From Penelope pileata (taxonomy: Eukaryota; Chordata; Aves; Galliformes; Cracidae), in assembly GCA_013396635.1 (NCBI GenBank), contig WBMW01000003.1, positions 175,805 through 239,804 of the forward strand: 64,000 nucleotides of DNA, in the 5' to 3' direction. Position 1 is the stretch's first letter. Every line of letters starts with the position of its first letter. Shown here piece by piece: positions 12,656 through 25,100 of the stretch. The notes under the pieces are model-generated. The model worked only from the letters and a program-made list of their open reading frames with translations. It ran no database searches and had not been told where the DNA came from. A program made the translations under genes and the position numbers.

Positions 12656-14510
12656 TGGCACACAGGCTCAGATTCTGAGGCTGAAGGGGAAGCATCGCTA
12701 CCCTCAAAGGCACGGCTGTTATCTCTGGGAGTGCTGCAGGAGCGTGCTGGCAGGGGCTGCATGAGAAGGAGACAGCTTGGGACTGAGAAGGAGGAGGATG
12801 GCAGAACACAGCTGCTGGGAGAATTGTAGAGGCTGCAAATCCCTATACCTCAACAGCTGTATGAAGATACATGTTGACAAATACCTCTAAAATAATTACA
12901 GCAGGAGCTTGCTTTTGGTCAGCATTTCTGAGGTACCTGCCTGTTCCCTGTGCTTGCTGCCAAGGCAAACTAGCAGACTGTGTTTTGACAAGGAGGAGGC
13001 AACCTCAGGTTTAAACATGTATGAACGTTGTTGCTAGTTGGACACTGAGAATTTCCATTCCCGTCTGTTTGCAGAGACTTGCTTACATCTCGTGCCTTCT
13101 GACACGATGCAGATGGCAGCTCTCATCCGTGAGAAGCATCCTTCTTCAGGCAGCACTGTTGAAAATGCACTCCCAGTTCTGAAACATGCAGGATGCTACA
13201 ATTATCCTGAATGTGGCTGAAATTCAGAGCTGCCAGCTGTGTGCTGCTTGGCCTGTCTGGTAGCAGTGGTCAGGTCTGCGGGCCCTGGGAGGGATCAGTG
13301 CCTTACAGGGATTGCTGCTAGGGTTCATAAAAGTGTAGGTTCTTTAATGTGGAAGATTCTAGGGAAATGCAAATATCATCAGTACAAACAGGCCCAGACT
13401 AAGACCAGAAATGGCTTGGCATGTGGAGATTCACCCAGGTGATGAGATGTGTGCAAAGGCCAGGACATGTTGGGTGCTGTCACACAGGGCTGGAGTCTCA
13501 GAAAACATTGGTTTCTTTGGCTTTCCTCCTAACCTGCCTGGCTGACACCAAACTGATGGGACCTCTGTTCTGTCACCGGGTCTGGGTTTACTTCTCAGCT
13601 TTCCAGGTGGCTGCGCACAGTCTTCCTGGGTGGAGAAAAGCAGGCACTGATGGGCGCAGCTAATCTATATGTGTGCAAGGGGAATCACACTCCAGAGAAG
13701 TCCCATTGACTCCACAGAGAATCAGGGAAGGACTTCTCAGATTGGCTCACATGAAACTGTCCTTGAGGCCCAAATAGTGCAATGCCCATGTGTTTTATTG
13801 GGTGAAGGAGAATCACCAAGCATAGACCTCCAAGGTCTAACCAAGGGCAGATCTGCAGTGAGATTTTTGCCACATGAGCTGAATTCAATCTCACTTTATT
13901 CCATTTTCTCCTTTTCTCCTCTGAGTATGGGCTGAGATGCACCCGTATGTATGAACTTCCCACCCATACCCCTGCATTCACCCTGCCACTGTTTTGTGCA
14001 GTTTTCAGAGTAGGGGTTGTAGCTGAGCCACAATAAAATAAAACAAGATGTTTCACCTGCTCTGCCCGCCCAGGTGTTCCCTCTGTCGCTCACTGATTTG
14101 ATTTTGCTGTTAGTGTTCTGGTGACTTAGCAAGACAGATTGTTTTGGGCTTTGATTAAAGGAGATGGCAGGCCTGCCACAAGTGAATGGGTGGGGGGACA
14201 AGGCTGAAAATGGGAGAGAGATGGAGCGGTGGGTCTGCCCCCTTCGGAGAGGGGCAAATTGTTCAGCTGACTTTACTGTCTCAGGTACCTGTTCTTTGAG
14301 TGGAAATCAGCTGAATTTGGCTGAAGAAATGCAAAAGCCCTGGAGGACACCTAATGTGAACTTAGGTACTACAGTTGCATTTGGAATACAGAAAGCTCAG
14401 AAATTCCTATTGAAAAGGTAGTGGAGCATGTCAGATGGCAAGGTTCTTCAAGAATGATGGTCACCACCTGGCTGTGAGTGCCCAACTGCCTTGGTGGCAC
14501 TCTGCTTTCC
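12656..14510. other. Unclassified intronic sequence
   Basis: Nothing recognised on either strand; only short open frames. Confidence 0.55.
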
Positions 14511-15010
14511 TGCTGTGGTTTGACCCCGCAGATAGCTCAGTCCCACACAGTTGTTCGCTCACCCTCCCCCCTCCCAAGTGGGATGGGGGAGAGAATTAAG
14601 GGAAAAATACGGTAGAACTCATGGGTTGAGATAAAAGCTATTTACTAAGACAGCGGAGAAAATAAAAGAACACTACATATATATATATACAATAAAAAAT
14701 AGATGATACACAAAGCAAGGGCCCACCAAGTAATACCCAGCCAGCAGCAGCCCCTCCCTCAGCTAACTCCCCTTCTGCAAAACTCACACGATGTCATAGG
14801 GCATGGAGTAGCTCTTTGGTCAGTTTGGGTCAGCTGCCCCGGTCCTGTCCCCTCCCAGCTCCTGGGTCCTTGTGCCCCCCAACTGCTTCGCTGAGGAACT
14901 GAATTTGTCCTTGGCTCTGTTCAACACTGCCAGGTGTTATCAGTTTTGGTTTTCTTCTGGGACCAAAACAAACCCTTCATACCAGGCAGTAGGAGAGAAG
15001 TAACTTCTGT
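14511..15010 (-). mobile_element. Avian endogenous-retrovirus LTR (diverged, apparently solo)
   Basis: The plus strand starts TGCTGTGGTTTGACCCCG and continues with GTGGGATGGGGGAGAGAAT, CTCATGGGTTGAGATAAA and TTTGGTCAGTTTGGGTCAGC. The same landmarks in the same order occur in the copy at 63094-63676, so the two belong to one family. Orientation is taken from the better-kept copy. An internal (TA)n tract sits at about 14675-14690. The far end is degraded and its boundary is approximate. No internal viral genes. Confidence 0.75.
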
Positions 15011-17636
15011 TAGAAACTAAGACATGTCCCCTTGCTGTGACAATATCTCTTCCTTTGCTACCAAGGCAAGAGGTGGGATGAACTGAGATAGGAAGTGGCC
15101 AGCTCTAAGACAGGTAGCAAGCCAGAGGCAGGATCTAAGGCAACATGGCACGCTGCCACTGACCAAATGTGAAGGCTGAAGCCCAGGGACAGCGCTGACA
15201 CAGCTGGTGCCTGATCTGCTGCTTTCACAAAAGGACACCCTTTTTGATATGTCTGTAGATACAAGAGCATCTATTCAAAACTACCATGTAAATGTGCTAT
15301 TGGGGCTTATCAAGACCTGATCACAGCTGTGATTTATGTCCCAGCAGACAGCTTGTGCAGCAGCCAGCGCTGCGCTCCTGCGGACTGTGAGCCCTGTATA
15401 ATGGTATCTCCGTGAGAATGCAACCATCTCTTTTTACATCCAGTAAAGTTAAATAAGACATCCAAGGGGGAAGAGGATAGTGTCACGTTTATGAAATTGG
15501 ATTACTCTGCTCCCAGGCTCTGAAGGTTGACTATAGCTTTCCTCCTGTACATGCTAAGGATGGTTTTGTGCTTCTGCTGCCATCAGTGAGTTCTGGCCAA
15601 GTATGTGCTGTCTTATCCATTCAGGAGCACATGAAGCTGCAGAAACTGGAGTGTTTTAAGCCTCCTCCTTGTTGTAAATAGGATGTTAAACATGGAGAGG
15701 GGACAAAAGAGCAATAGCAGCGAGCTGAGGCAGTGGCTTACGTTGACAGTTTGATTGGTCTATTGGAAAGACTTCTGAGAGATTATTTAGTTAAAGTGAG
15801 AAGAGTGGTGAGATTAAGACTTTCAGAAGTGGGCAAGACAATGCCTGGTTCAGCAAATTCAGACCAGCAAAAGGCAAAGACACGAGTGTCAAAGAAAAAG
15901 ATAAGTGTCCAACACTTATTGCAGACTCTCTAACACTGGATATCTTCAGACACTCTCTGCATTTTTCTGAAAAGGACTGCTTGAGCCAATACAAATGAAT
16001 TTCTCACCCTTAGGGTAAAAAGATCAAATGCAGTGGTCACAGCACACAGACCTGCCTGTCCTTGCCAAGAGGATTTTTTTTTCTGTCCTCTGGGTTCATG
16101 AAAAAGGAAATCCCAGATAGTCTGTGCTTTGGTGGGACTTCTGCCATAACAGCCCTTTCCTCGTATCCATCCTGGCTGCACTGACAGCCAAAAGAAAAAT
16201 AATGCGTTTGGGCAGTGTTAGAGGAGCTTGGATGCAGTGTAAGGGGGCTTCTGGGAAATCAGCATCCCTTATTTCTGTTTATTTCCTAAAAAAAGGTTAA
16301 CTCCTACATCAGTTTTTGGTAAGATGCCCTTAAATGATTGGGTAATACCCACGGAAGGACATGGGAGTACTGTGTAGCAAATTAAAAGTCAGCTCAATAA
16401 TTTGAAATAACATAACTGCAGACCACATGAGAACCCCAGCGTCCCTAGTGCAGAGGATGGAGGAAGGACACTGTGTTCCCCAAAATGACTCTGCTGAACA
16501 TCCTCCCAATGCATGCTGACAGCATGTGGAGCTGAAGCGTTTCCCTTAAATTCAAAGAACATTGAGGAAAGTTCCTCTGTTTCCTGTGGATTCTTTTTCC
16601 TATGTCCTCTGCAAGATTTGCTTCATTCCTTTCTGATCCAAACAAGCTTTGCAAGGAAGTTATCTTTAAACATTTTTCAAGTGCTCTGCCTGTCATGTTG
16701 CAAAAGCATCCACAGTGTGCAAACACCAGTGGGGAGCTGGGAGCTGCTCCCACCATGCCTGCTGAATGGCTAGCTTCCTCCCACGCCCTGCAGTCTGTCT
16801 TCTGAGCACCTTTTCCTTAGTCTCAGTTGGATTTTGAGTCCAAGTGGCTCAAGAGTGCAGAGAAATTCTGGTCTTTAGCCTTGCTGCAGGGTGCAGAGCA
16901 GACGTGCATGTCAAGCTGGCCATGTAGCAACTTCAACACCTCTGAGAGGAGTGTTCCAAACTGAACCTGGTTCTATTTTCTGATCTACTGCAGACTTTCT
17001 GCATATCCTTTGACTCTTTCAGTCCCCCATCCTTCCTGGAGATAATTTGCTCTGGAGACAGCACACTTCTCAGGCATTTACAGAACTACAATTGTGCCAT
17101 GAGCATGGTTCATGCCCTGCACACTCTGCTTGTAAAGCTGCTAGCACACTTTTCTCAGGTAGGCAAAGCCCTTTTTATTGGAGACTGAGACATTTCCTAG
17201 ATCAGGGCTTTGGTCATCTCCTCCTAGCTCATGTGGACGGCTGTGTAGCATGGAGGCTGTGAGTGAGCTGCTTTGGCTCTCATGAGAGCAACCCAAGCAC
17301 CCGTATGTTCTGGGACAAGAGCTCATCACTGATGTTGGTATAGATCTGAGAAAAACACACGATTTTTATGGATCTCCTGTCAGAGAAGCAGACATCAACT
17401 TCTGACAAAACGATGAAGAGCACAGGGCACTGTGGCTGAGAAAGGACTATGGCAAAGCTATGCCATGAGCAAGAAGACCTGCAGCTTTTGCTAAATTCCT
17501 GTTCAAAGTGAAAGAAAATTGATTTATGACCTCTGAGATTGTTCTTGTACATAGAATACAATACAAATTGCTTGTGCCAAGCACAGAAAGACTGTATTTT
17601 AAATGACGTGCACAGCAGTTTCAATCACACAGGGTA
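15011..17636. other. Unclassified intronic sequence
   Basis: No exon or repeat recognised over about 2.6 kb. Open frames are short and unremarkable. Confidence 0.55.
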
Positions 17637-18057
17637 ATCACAGAATCACAGAATCACAGAATTGTAGGGGTTGGAAGGGACCTCGAGAGATCATCTCGAG
17701 TCCAACCCCCCTGCCAGAGCAGGTTCCCTACAGCAGGTTGCACATTTGGGCGTCCAGATAGGTCTGGAATATCTCCAGGGAAGGAGACTCCACAACCTCC
17801 CTGGGCAGCCTGTTCCAGTGCTCCATCACCCGCACCATGAAGTTCTTCTGCATGTTGGTGCGGAACTTCCTGTGCTCCAGCTTAAGGCCATTGCCCCTTG
17901 TCCTGTCCCCACTGACCACTGAAAAGAGACTCCCCACCTCCATTTGCCTCCCGCAACTAAGATATTTATAGACACTGACCAGGTCCCCTCTCAGCCTTCT
18001 TTTCTCAAGGCTGAACAGACCCAGATTACTGAGCCTCTCCTCATAAGGGAGATGCCC
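17637..18057 (-). mobile_element. CR1 LINE 3' end
   Basis: Starts with AATCACAGAATCACAGAATC, then GGTTGGAAGGGACCTCGAG and GTCCAACCCCCCTGCC, and runs through the reverse complement of the CR1 3' coding end. Relatively well preserved. The right end is the 5' truncation point and lies next to the ambiguous base N at 18058. Confidence 0.95.
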
Positions 18058-18058
18058 N
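18058..18058. other. Ambiguous base (N)
   Basis: Single N at the edge of a CR1 copy. Most likely an unresolved base in the assembly. Confidence 0.9.
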
Positions 18059-18154
18059 TAAGAAGATAAGACCTTCACCACCAGCAGCTCTTCCTAGAGG
18101 CAGAAAAAAAGTGTATTCCTAGAAACTAGAGTCTCACTTCAGTGTCTGGTCAAA

Positions 18155-19436
18155 TAATGCAGAAGACTATTCTAGGAATTACTGAAAAACACTTGCAGTA
18201 CAATGCAGTCAAAGGTCACAGCCAACATGGATTCATGAGGGGAAAGTCCTCCTTAACTAACTTTATTTCCTTTTCTGACAAGGCTACCCCTCGCTGACCA
18301 AGAGAAGCTGGTAGAAGTGATTTTTTTTTTTTTTAATTTTGGTAAAACTTTCCATACTGTTACTCACAGTATCCTTCTGGACAAAATGTCTAGCATACGG
18401 CTAGACAAGTACAAAATTGAACAAGTGAAAAATTGGCTGAAGGGTTGGGCTTAAAGAGTTACAGTAAATGGGATTACATCAGACTGGTGGCCAGTCACTG
18501 GTGGTGTTCCCCAGGGCTCCATCTTGGGGCCAGTTCTCTTTGATGATATTATAAATGAGCTGGATGTAAATGCATACTCAGTAAGTTGGCAGGTGATAAT
18601 AAACTGGGAGGAGCTGTTTACTCTGTTGATTATAAAGAGATCTTGACAAACTAAAGGAGTGGAAAATCAACAATCACATGAACTTTAACCAGTGGAAATG
18701 CCAGATTCTGCATCTGGAACAGGACAACCCTGGGTATGTGCACAGACGAGGGGACAGAGACTGGAAAGCAGCCCCTCAGAAAGGTATCCGGGGGTTTTGG
18801 GTGGTGGTAAGTTGGGTCTGAGCAGCCGTGTGCTCTGGAGCCAAAAGGGCCGATGGTGCCCTGGGGTGCACCAGGCCCAGCACTGCTGGACAAGGGGAGG
18901 GATTGTCCTGCCCTGCTCTGCTGGGTGCGGCCTCACCTCAAGCACCGGATGTGAAAGGACATAAAATTATTAGTGCCCAAAGGAGGGCTACAGAGATGGG
19001 AAAGGGTCTGAGGGCACAGTGTGAGGAGCAGCTCTCACCCTTGGTATGTTGGGCCCAGAGCGGAGGAGGCTGAGGGGAGGCCTCATGGCAGCCTCCAGCC
19101 CCTCATGGCCTACAACCCCTTTATGGCCTATAGCCCTTCACAGGGAGTGGAGGGGCAGCGCTGAGCTCTGCTCTGGGGACTGAGACAGGGCCCAAGGGAA
19201 TGCCACAGAGTTGCATCAGGGGAGGGTCAGGTGGGGCTGAGGAAAAGATTCTGCCCCAGAGATGGTGGGCACAGCACAGCTGCCCAGGGCAGTGTCACAG
19301 CCCCATGCTGCTGGAGCTCAGGGAGCGCTGGGACACTGCACTCAGACGTATGGCCTGAATGTGGGATGGTCTTGTGGGGAGCCTGGAGCTGAACTCTGTA
19401 ATTCTTGTGTGTCCCTTCCAATTTGATTCTATGATG
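18155..19436 (+). mobile_element. CR1 LINE fragment with reverse-transcriptase relic
   Basis: The 5' part matches the CR1 ORF2 region around CAGCCAACATGGATTCATG. At 18509-18541 it still encodes PQGSILGPVLF, a conserved non-LTR reverse-transcriptase motif. Further on come GGATTGTCCTGCCCTGCTCTG, GCGGCCTCACCTCAAG-like sequence and a GTCCCTTCCAATTTGATTCT tail. Several frame changes and internal deletions make it a dead copy. The left boundary is approximate. Confidence 0.88.
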
Positions 19437-19614
19437 CACAGTGCTTAATGCACTGCAAGTGTTTGTCCTGTTTGTTCTGGTCATGAACAGCCTTCTCCAA
19501 GATGTATCTGGCCCTGGGTCTTCCCATTGGGTGGTCTTGAAGATGACTGGCATTACGTCTTGCAAACTTGGAACAGAACTGGCACACCAATAGCATCAGC
19601 TTCAGCAGTTATAT

Positions 19615-20376
19615 TTGGAAAACTGGAGCATAGGCTGTAGAAGATTATAGAGAAAATCCTCTCGGGAGCCCTGTCCAAACGCATCACAGACAAGAATATG
19701 ACTAGGAACTGCCAGCATGGATTTACCAAAAGGAAATTGTGCCTGACTAATCTGACAGCCTCCTATGATGAGATGACTGACACTGTAGTGAAGGGAGAGC
19801 TTTGGATACAATTCACCTCAGCTTTATTAAGACCCTTGAGATTATCTCCCATAGTATCTCTATTGCAAAATCAGTGAAATATGGACTAGGCAGATGGACT
19901 GTAAGGTGGGTGTACCACTGGGCCCAAATGCTAGGCATCAATAGCTCGAAGCGTAACTGGGAGCTGGATATTGTATGCTGGAGGGCAGGGCTGGTATTCA
20001 AAAGAATATATTCCACAGAAATGTGTTGACAGGAACCTCATGAAGCTCAGAAAAAGCCGATGCAAAGTCCTGTTTCTGGGATGGGATAATCCCATGCAAC
20101 AGAACAGGCTGGGTGTTGACTCAGAAGAATGCAGCTGCGCATCCTGGTGCATCCTGGTGGGCAATAAGTGGAAGAGGACTCAACTTGCATGGAAAAAGAT
20201 CAACTGCATCCTGGGGTTACATTAGCAAGAGAGTAACAAGAAGATCAAGGGATGATATTTTTCCCCTCTAGTCAGCACTTGCAAGACCACATCTGAAGTC
20301 AGTCTGGGGCTCCCCAGGACAAGGAAGATACGGACATACAGGTGGGAGTGCAGAGGAGGCCACTGTGATGGTCAGG
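19615..20376 (+). mobile_element. CR1 LINE internal fragment (different subfamily)
   Basis: Follows CR1 ORF2 order: CAGCATGGATTTACCAAAAG, GTGCCTGACTAATCTGACAG, ATTATCTCCCATAGTATCTC, TCAGTCTGGGGCTCCCCAGG. It lacks the 3' tail and is broken by stops. It follows the previous copy by under 200 bp. Confidence 0.8.
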
Positions 20377-21596
20377 TGGCTGCTTTGGGTAGGGTCCCCG
20401 GACAAGAGATGTGCAGATTATCCTTTTAAACTAAATTATTCTATACAATGCAATGAGTCAATGAGCACTCCAGAAGGCTGGTGTACTTGCTCACTCAGTG
20501 TGGCTATGAAGTTCATAGTGATGGATGCTTCTCTCTAAATTATTGACATCTAAAATTTAGTTGTCAAAAAAACTTAGTTGTCAAAAAGTTAGTTGTTAGT
20601 TGTTAGGTTGTGCTGTTTCCTCATCCAATCTGTAGAGAAGAGCAGGCACCTGCGGGACTCCAAGAAAAATAACTGAGACTAGAGGATAACCCCCCTCCAC
20701 CAATGCCTTATTGATCAATTTACACTTTATAGAGGGCTGGCTTAGTGAACTAACCCCTAGGTGTCCCTCTTATGGATAACTCTGTCTAAGCTAGTCACTT
20801 TGTAACACAGAAAATTATACACTTTTAGACATGATCCACTGACCTGTTTTACCTGTTTGCTTCTGGATGAGGTTCTCTGGACCACAGTCTAGACACGTAG
20901 TCTAGACACCTGGCTTTAAGTTGTGCCTGCACATCTGTCTAACGTGGCTCTCACTGACTTTTGATTTCCACAAACGTTGTATGGGGCTGCAAGCACAAAC
21001 CATGATGGGCGGTATCCTTTTAAGGGTAAATAGGAAAAGCCAACATGTTGTTTAAAAAGCCATAGAGGTGTTTCTTACACAAGCTAGCACAAGAAAAGGT
21101 ACCTTGCCCACAGCAATGCCTTGTAAAAGCCAGAACCCTGCCCACTATTTACAGAACAATTCAGAAAAGCTGTTTTGGAATCATTGAGTATCGTGGACTG
21201 TGCTATTCATTTCTCATTGCTCAGGAAGAATTTGACTATAACAGAAATAACAATGCTCAGTGAACAGTCACCCATGGATGAGCTTGTACCACTGTCTGTA
21301 TCACCACAGCACCTCTTTGTCTGGATACACAAATGTTTGTGTAGGTAAATTATATAGGTTAGTGAAGTGACAGTTGAGCTTCTGGGCAAGAAGGGACTTT
21401 TCTGCTAAGAAGAGAGCAGATTGAGAAGATGAGGCATGGAATGGATGGAGTTAACGGAGTCCAGCAGCTGAGCGTTTAGCTCTGCCTTGCAATTCCAGAT
21501 GATATGTGGGCAACTAAGAGGAATAAGAAGCATTTCAGGTATCTTCTCGTTGGCCTGTGTAGAATGGTGAAACATCTGTGTAGTTAGTGGAGGAGC
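20377..21596. other. Unclassified intronic sequence between CR1 copies
   Basis: No exon recognised. It includes a local direct repeat at 20556-20610. Confidence 0.5.
20556..20610 (+). repeat. Short direct repeat, TTAGTTGTCAAAAA unit
   Basis: TTTAGTTGTCAAAAA at 20556 and CTTAGTTGTCAAAAA at 20573, followed by shorter GTTAGTTGTTAG units. Replication-slippage type of repeat. Confidence 0.75.
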
Positions 21597-22022
21597 AAAG
21601 ATGTTTGGAGGCACTATACAGATGGACAGGCTGGACACTGGCACATGAGGAGAGGCTGCAATAGCTGGGACTGTGTAGCCAGGGTTAGCACAGACCCTGG
21701 GGGATCTTGCAATATGTATAAATACCCAATGGGAGAGGACAAAGAAGATGCAACCAGACTTCTCTGGGTGCATCCAGTAACAGGACAAGAGTCAATGGAA
21801 ACACTTGAAATTCTGTCTGAACACATGAAAACTCTTTTACTGTAAGGGTGGTTGAACAATGGAACAGGTTACCCAGAGAGGTTGTGGAGTCTCTCTCCTT
21901 GGAGATATTGACAACCCAACTGGATGTGGTCCTCAGCAACCTGCACTATCTGACCCTGATTTGGGCAGGAGGGCTGGGCTGGATTATCTCCAGATGTCGC
22001 TCACAGCCTCAGCTGTTCTGTC
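21597..22022 (+). mobile_element. CR1 LINE 3' fragment
   Basis: GAGGAGAGGCTGCAATAGCTG, GGTTACCCAGAGAGGTTGTG, GAGATATTGACAACCCAACT and GATTATCTCCAGATGTC follow the CR1 3' consensus order. It ends just where the hairpin at 22024-22118 starts. Confidence 0.8.
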
Positions 22023-22023
22023 T

Positions 22024-22118
22024 GTTGCTGCTGTACTAAATGCTAAGTTTACTAAGTAAATAAGTAAGTATACTAATACTAAGTATACTAAATACTAAGT
22101 ATTTAGTACAGCAGCAAC
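22024..22118. repeat. Long inverted repeat (18-bp perfect arms)
   Basis: The arm GTTGCTGCTGTACTAAAT at 22024-22041 has its exact reverse complement at 22101-22118. The 59 bp between are built from ACTAAGTA/TACTAAAT-like units and extend the pairing imperfectly. It abuts the CR1 3' end on the left. Confidence 0.92.
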
Positions 22119-25100
22119 ACACTGTGAATTTAATGCTCAGGGACCAAAAGCATTGCTGTGGGGTGGCTGGGACAAAACTAGTTGATACGCTCCTGGAATT
22201 CATCATATTGTGAGAGCAGGATGGAGAGATGTGTGGCAGGGGAGGACATGACAAGGAGAAACAGGGCGTGCTGTGCAGTTTGAATACTATCTCCACAATG
22301 GCAATGATTCTTGCAGCTACTCCCACTCATTTGCCTGTTTGGGCTTTCTTAGATAGCTGGAAGCTGGAACTGGAATCTTTTCTGCTTTTCCAGAGCCAGC
22401 ATAACCCAACCTGGATGTCTCTAAGGCAGTTCTTCCCACTCTCTACCCCATCTCTCATTTCTCCTCTTTCCTCCCAGTGTCCTCCCCAGCCTGGCACTGT
22501 CAATACTGAGATGGGAATTGTTGAGGCAAAATTTCATGTTTACAAAGTTACACGAGGCAGATCTAAATCGTCCTTGTATTTTTTAACACCTGTCCTAGGA
22601 AGCCTCTTGTTTCAAATTTGGGTTTTATCACCTGACATCATCTGTTGAAAATCCAGCACTAAGATCCATTCTCTTTCTACTGGGAGAATGTCTCATTCCA
22701 CTGTTGTCTTTCCTTTGCACATGCTTCACTCAGTCACACTCAGTCCTCCCATCCCTGGAATTGCCTCCTTTCCTTTGATCTGTTGTTACTCATTGCAATC
22801 CTGTTGCCTCCTACTGTTGTCTTAACTATCCCTCTTCTCACTCTGCCTGCACATCTGCTTTTCTGTTCCCAGCTCTCCCTTTCCCTCCTCTGCCTCTGAG
22901 CCCCATTCCAGGCACCAAAAGATGTTTTTTTCAGCCTGCTTCCTGGTCTTTATGTGCTCTTGTTAATTGTGACTCGAGCCATGTCCTCCTTCTTTAAAGC
23001 TCCCATTGTCTCCCCAGCTCTGTTCTTCTCTCCTGAAATCCTCAGCTGTCCTGCGCATGTCCTTGAAGGAACAACCTGGTCCAATGTCAACCTTTGCAAC
23101 TGTCAACCCTCTTTGCAGGCCCCACATGGTCTCCTCCCTTGAAGCTAGTCTCTTTCTACATGATTCTGACCTCCAACATCCATCATCCTTGGTGATTCTA
23201 CACTAACACATTGCCAGTCACTCTCTGTTCTGGCAGTCCTTGATCCTTTTTTGGGGGCTGCTGCTTCCACCCCATGCTTATTAGTGCTTTCTAAACTGGC
23301 CAGGTCTGAGCCCTGGCAAAGGCCAATCCCAGCCCCACTGGTGGGACACTCACACCTGAGTGAGCAACCAGCAAGAGTTAGCTGTCAAAGCTTGTACAAC
23401 CTCCAGAGATATTTCCTCAAAAGATCCCATCAGCCTGCATTCACATTTGCAAATGTTTTTCTTATTACCCCATGTACTGGGCTTTGGTGATGCTGCCAGC
23501 ACTGCCTGCCTGTCTCTGGAAATACCTGACTGCAGTGTGGGAGCAGGCAGTCCCTGGTGCAAAGCCAGGAGAAGAGGGATGTGTAGATGAGGGGTCATTT
23601 CTGTGGCATTGGTGGCTGTGGAGCTCATGGTGACAGGAGTGATCACTAGGGAGGAACTGGAGGTGGGAGCTGATTGATGGTCTGGTTGCGACGTAGGGTC
23701 TCAAGTGGTGTTGTGGAGGTGTCCTGACCTAGGCAGGAAAGGGAACTTGGGCAAATTGTCATTGAACAGCTGAGATTGCCCTGCCAGGGAGAAGGGTCAG
23801 AGCTGAGCCCTTCTCTTGTGCCAGGACCAGCTCCTTCCTATGTCAGAAGTCTTTGCTGGAGGAGTCTCCACAACAAAGGGCTTCAAACCAGAGCAAGAAG
23901 ATCCCTCTAGATTACTATCATTTCCTCTTGTCTGAGCACGGCGTGAAGCAAACGATTCTGCTGTCGCATCCCTCGCATTATCTCTCTGCCTACTGGAGTG
24001 TGGATTAGTGTTGCTGCAGCAACAGCACTTTTGTAGGATGAGCGCATTTTGGGAGAGCTGCTCCAGTTTGGGTGACTCAGGGCTCTGTCATGGGCTTGAA
24101 AGTGATTTGGCATCTGCCTCCACCCCTTTGTCTTGGCATCTCACAAGGTTCGGCTCTGACTTATTTGCCAGCAACTGCAGAAGGACTGGAGTGGGGGGCA
24201 GGGCCTGGGAGTCTGCTTCTCTTCCTAACGAATGCAGCCTGAATAAAGTTGCTGACAAGGGTGCGTGTCTAGGAACCAGGCTCCTTTATGTTCCGTATAT
24301 CAGATATAAATGTTATGTTCAGTAATGCCTGGTCAAAGCAATGTCACTCTCAGTTTAGAAAACACAATCAAGTGATTCGCCATGGGAGAGAATGTATTCT
24401 GCAGGGGCTGCAATATTATTATTCACCCAGGAATTTACATAAATGAATATGATTTGCATATGCAAATTCAGGCTTCCAGGCTGTGACCGCAATAAATAGC
24501 AAGATTTTCAGCACTGCAGAATGTTTCCTCTGAGGAGCAAGATGCTGAAATTCACCCGAGACCCACTCACTCTAAATTGCTGGTCCTGGCAGGGCAGTGT
24601 GCATACACACTGCATGTGACTGAGACCACCTCATTTGTTGGTGCTGCTGCTGCTGTCTTTCCTGCCTGCAAGGCATTGCCAGCAATGGGAGAGCCCATGG
24701 CTTGGAGTTGCCTTCCTTTCTGCCTCAGCTGCCGGGCTGGCGTTGGTGTAGGGATGCATTTCCTGCCAGGGAGGAAAGGGTGATGGGGCAGTTGGACCAT
24801 AAGGTGATATCGCAGAAATCGAGGGAAGGAAAAGAGATGTCTCCAGCAGGGCCAGCAGGGATGCTGGCTGCTCTCTGGTGTCTGGCCAAGCCCTCTCTGT
24901 GTGCTTCCAGCCAGGAGATGCTCTAAGGAGGCCACAATAGCAGCGAACCTCATTCAGTGGTCAGCGTCAACTCTCTGGAAATCAGCCACTGTGAGGCACC
25001 AACTTTGGTATCAAAAAGCATTTGTCCACTGCTCAGATGCTACAAGAACATCTAATTTAACACTGTGGACTGGAATTACTACATCCACCCATCTGTCCCA

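Noticed and set aside
17728..18081. 117-codon minus-strand frame as a gene
   Set aside because: Its product is the familiar 3' end of the CR1 ORF2; it is a transposon relic.
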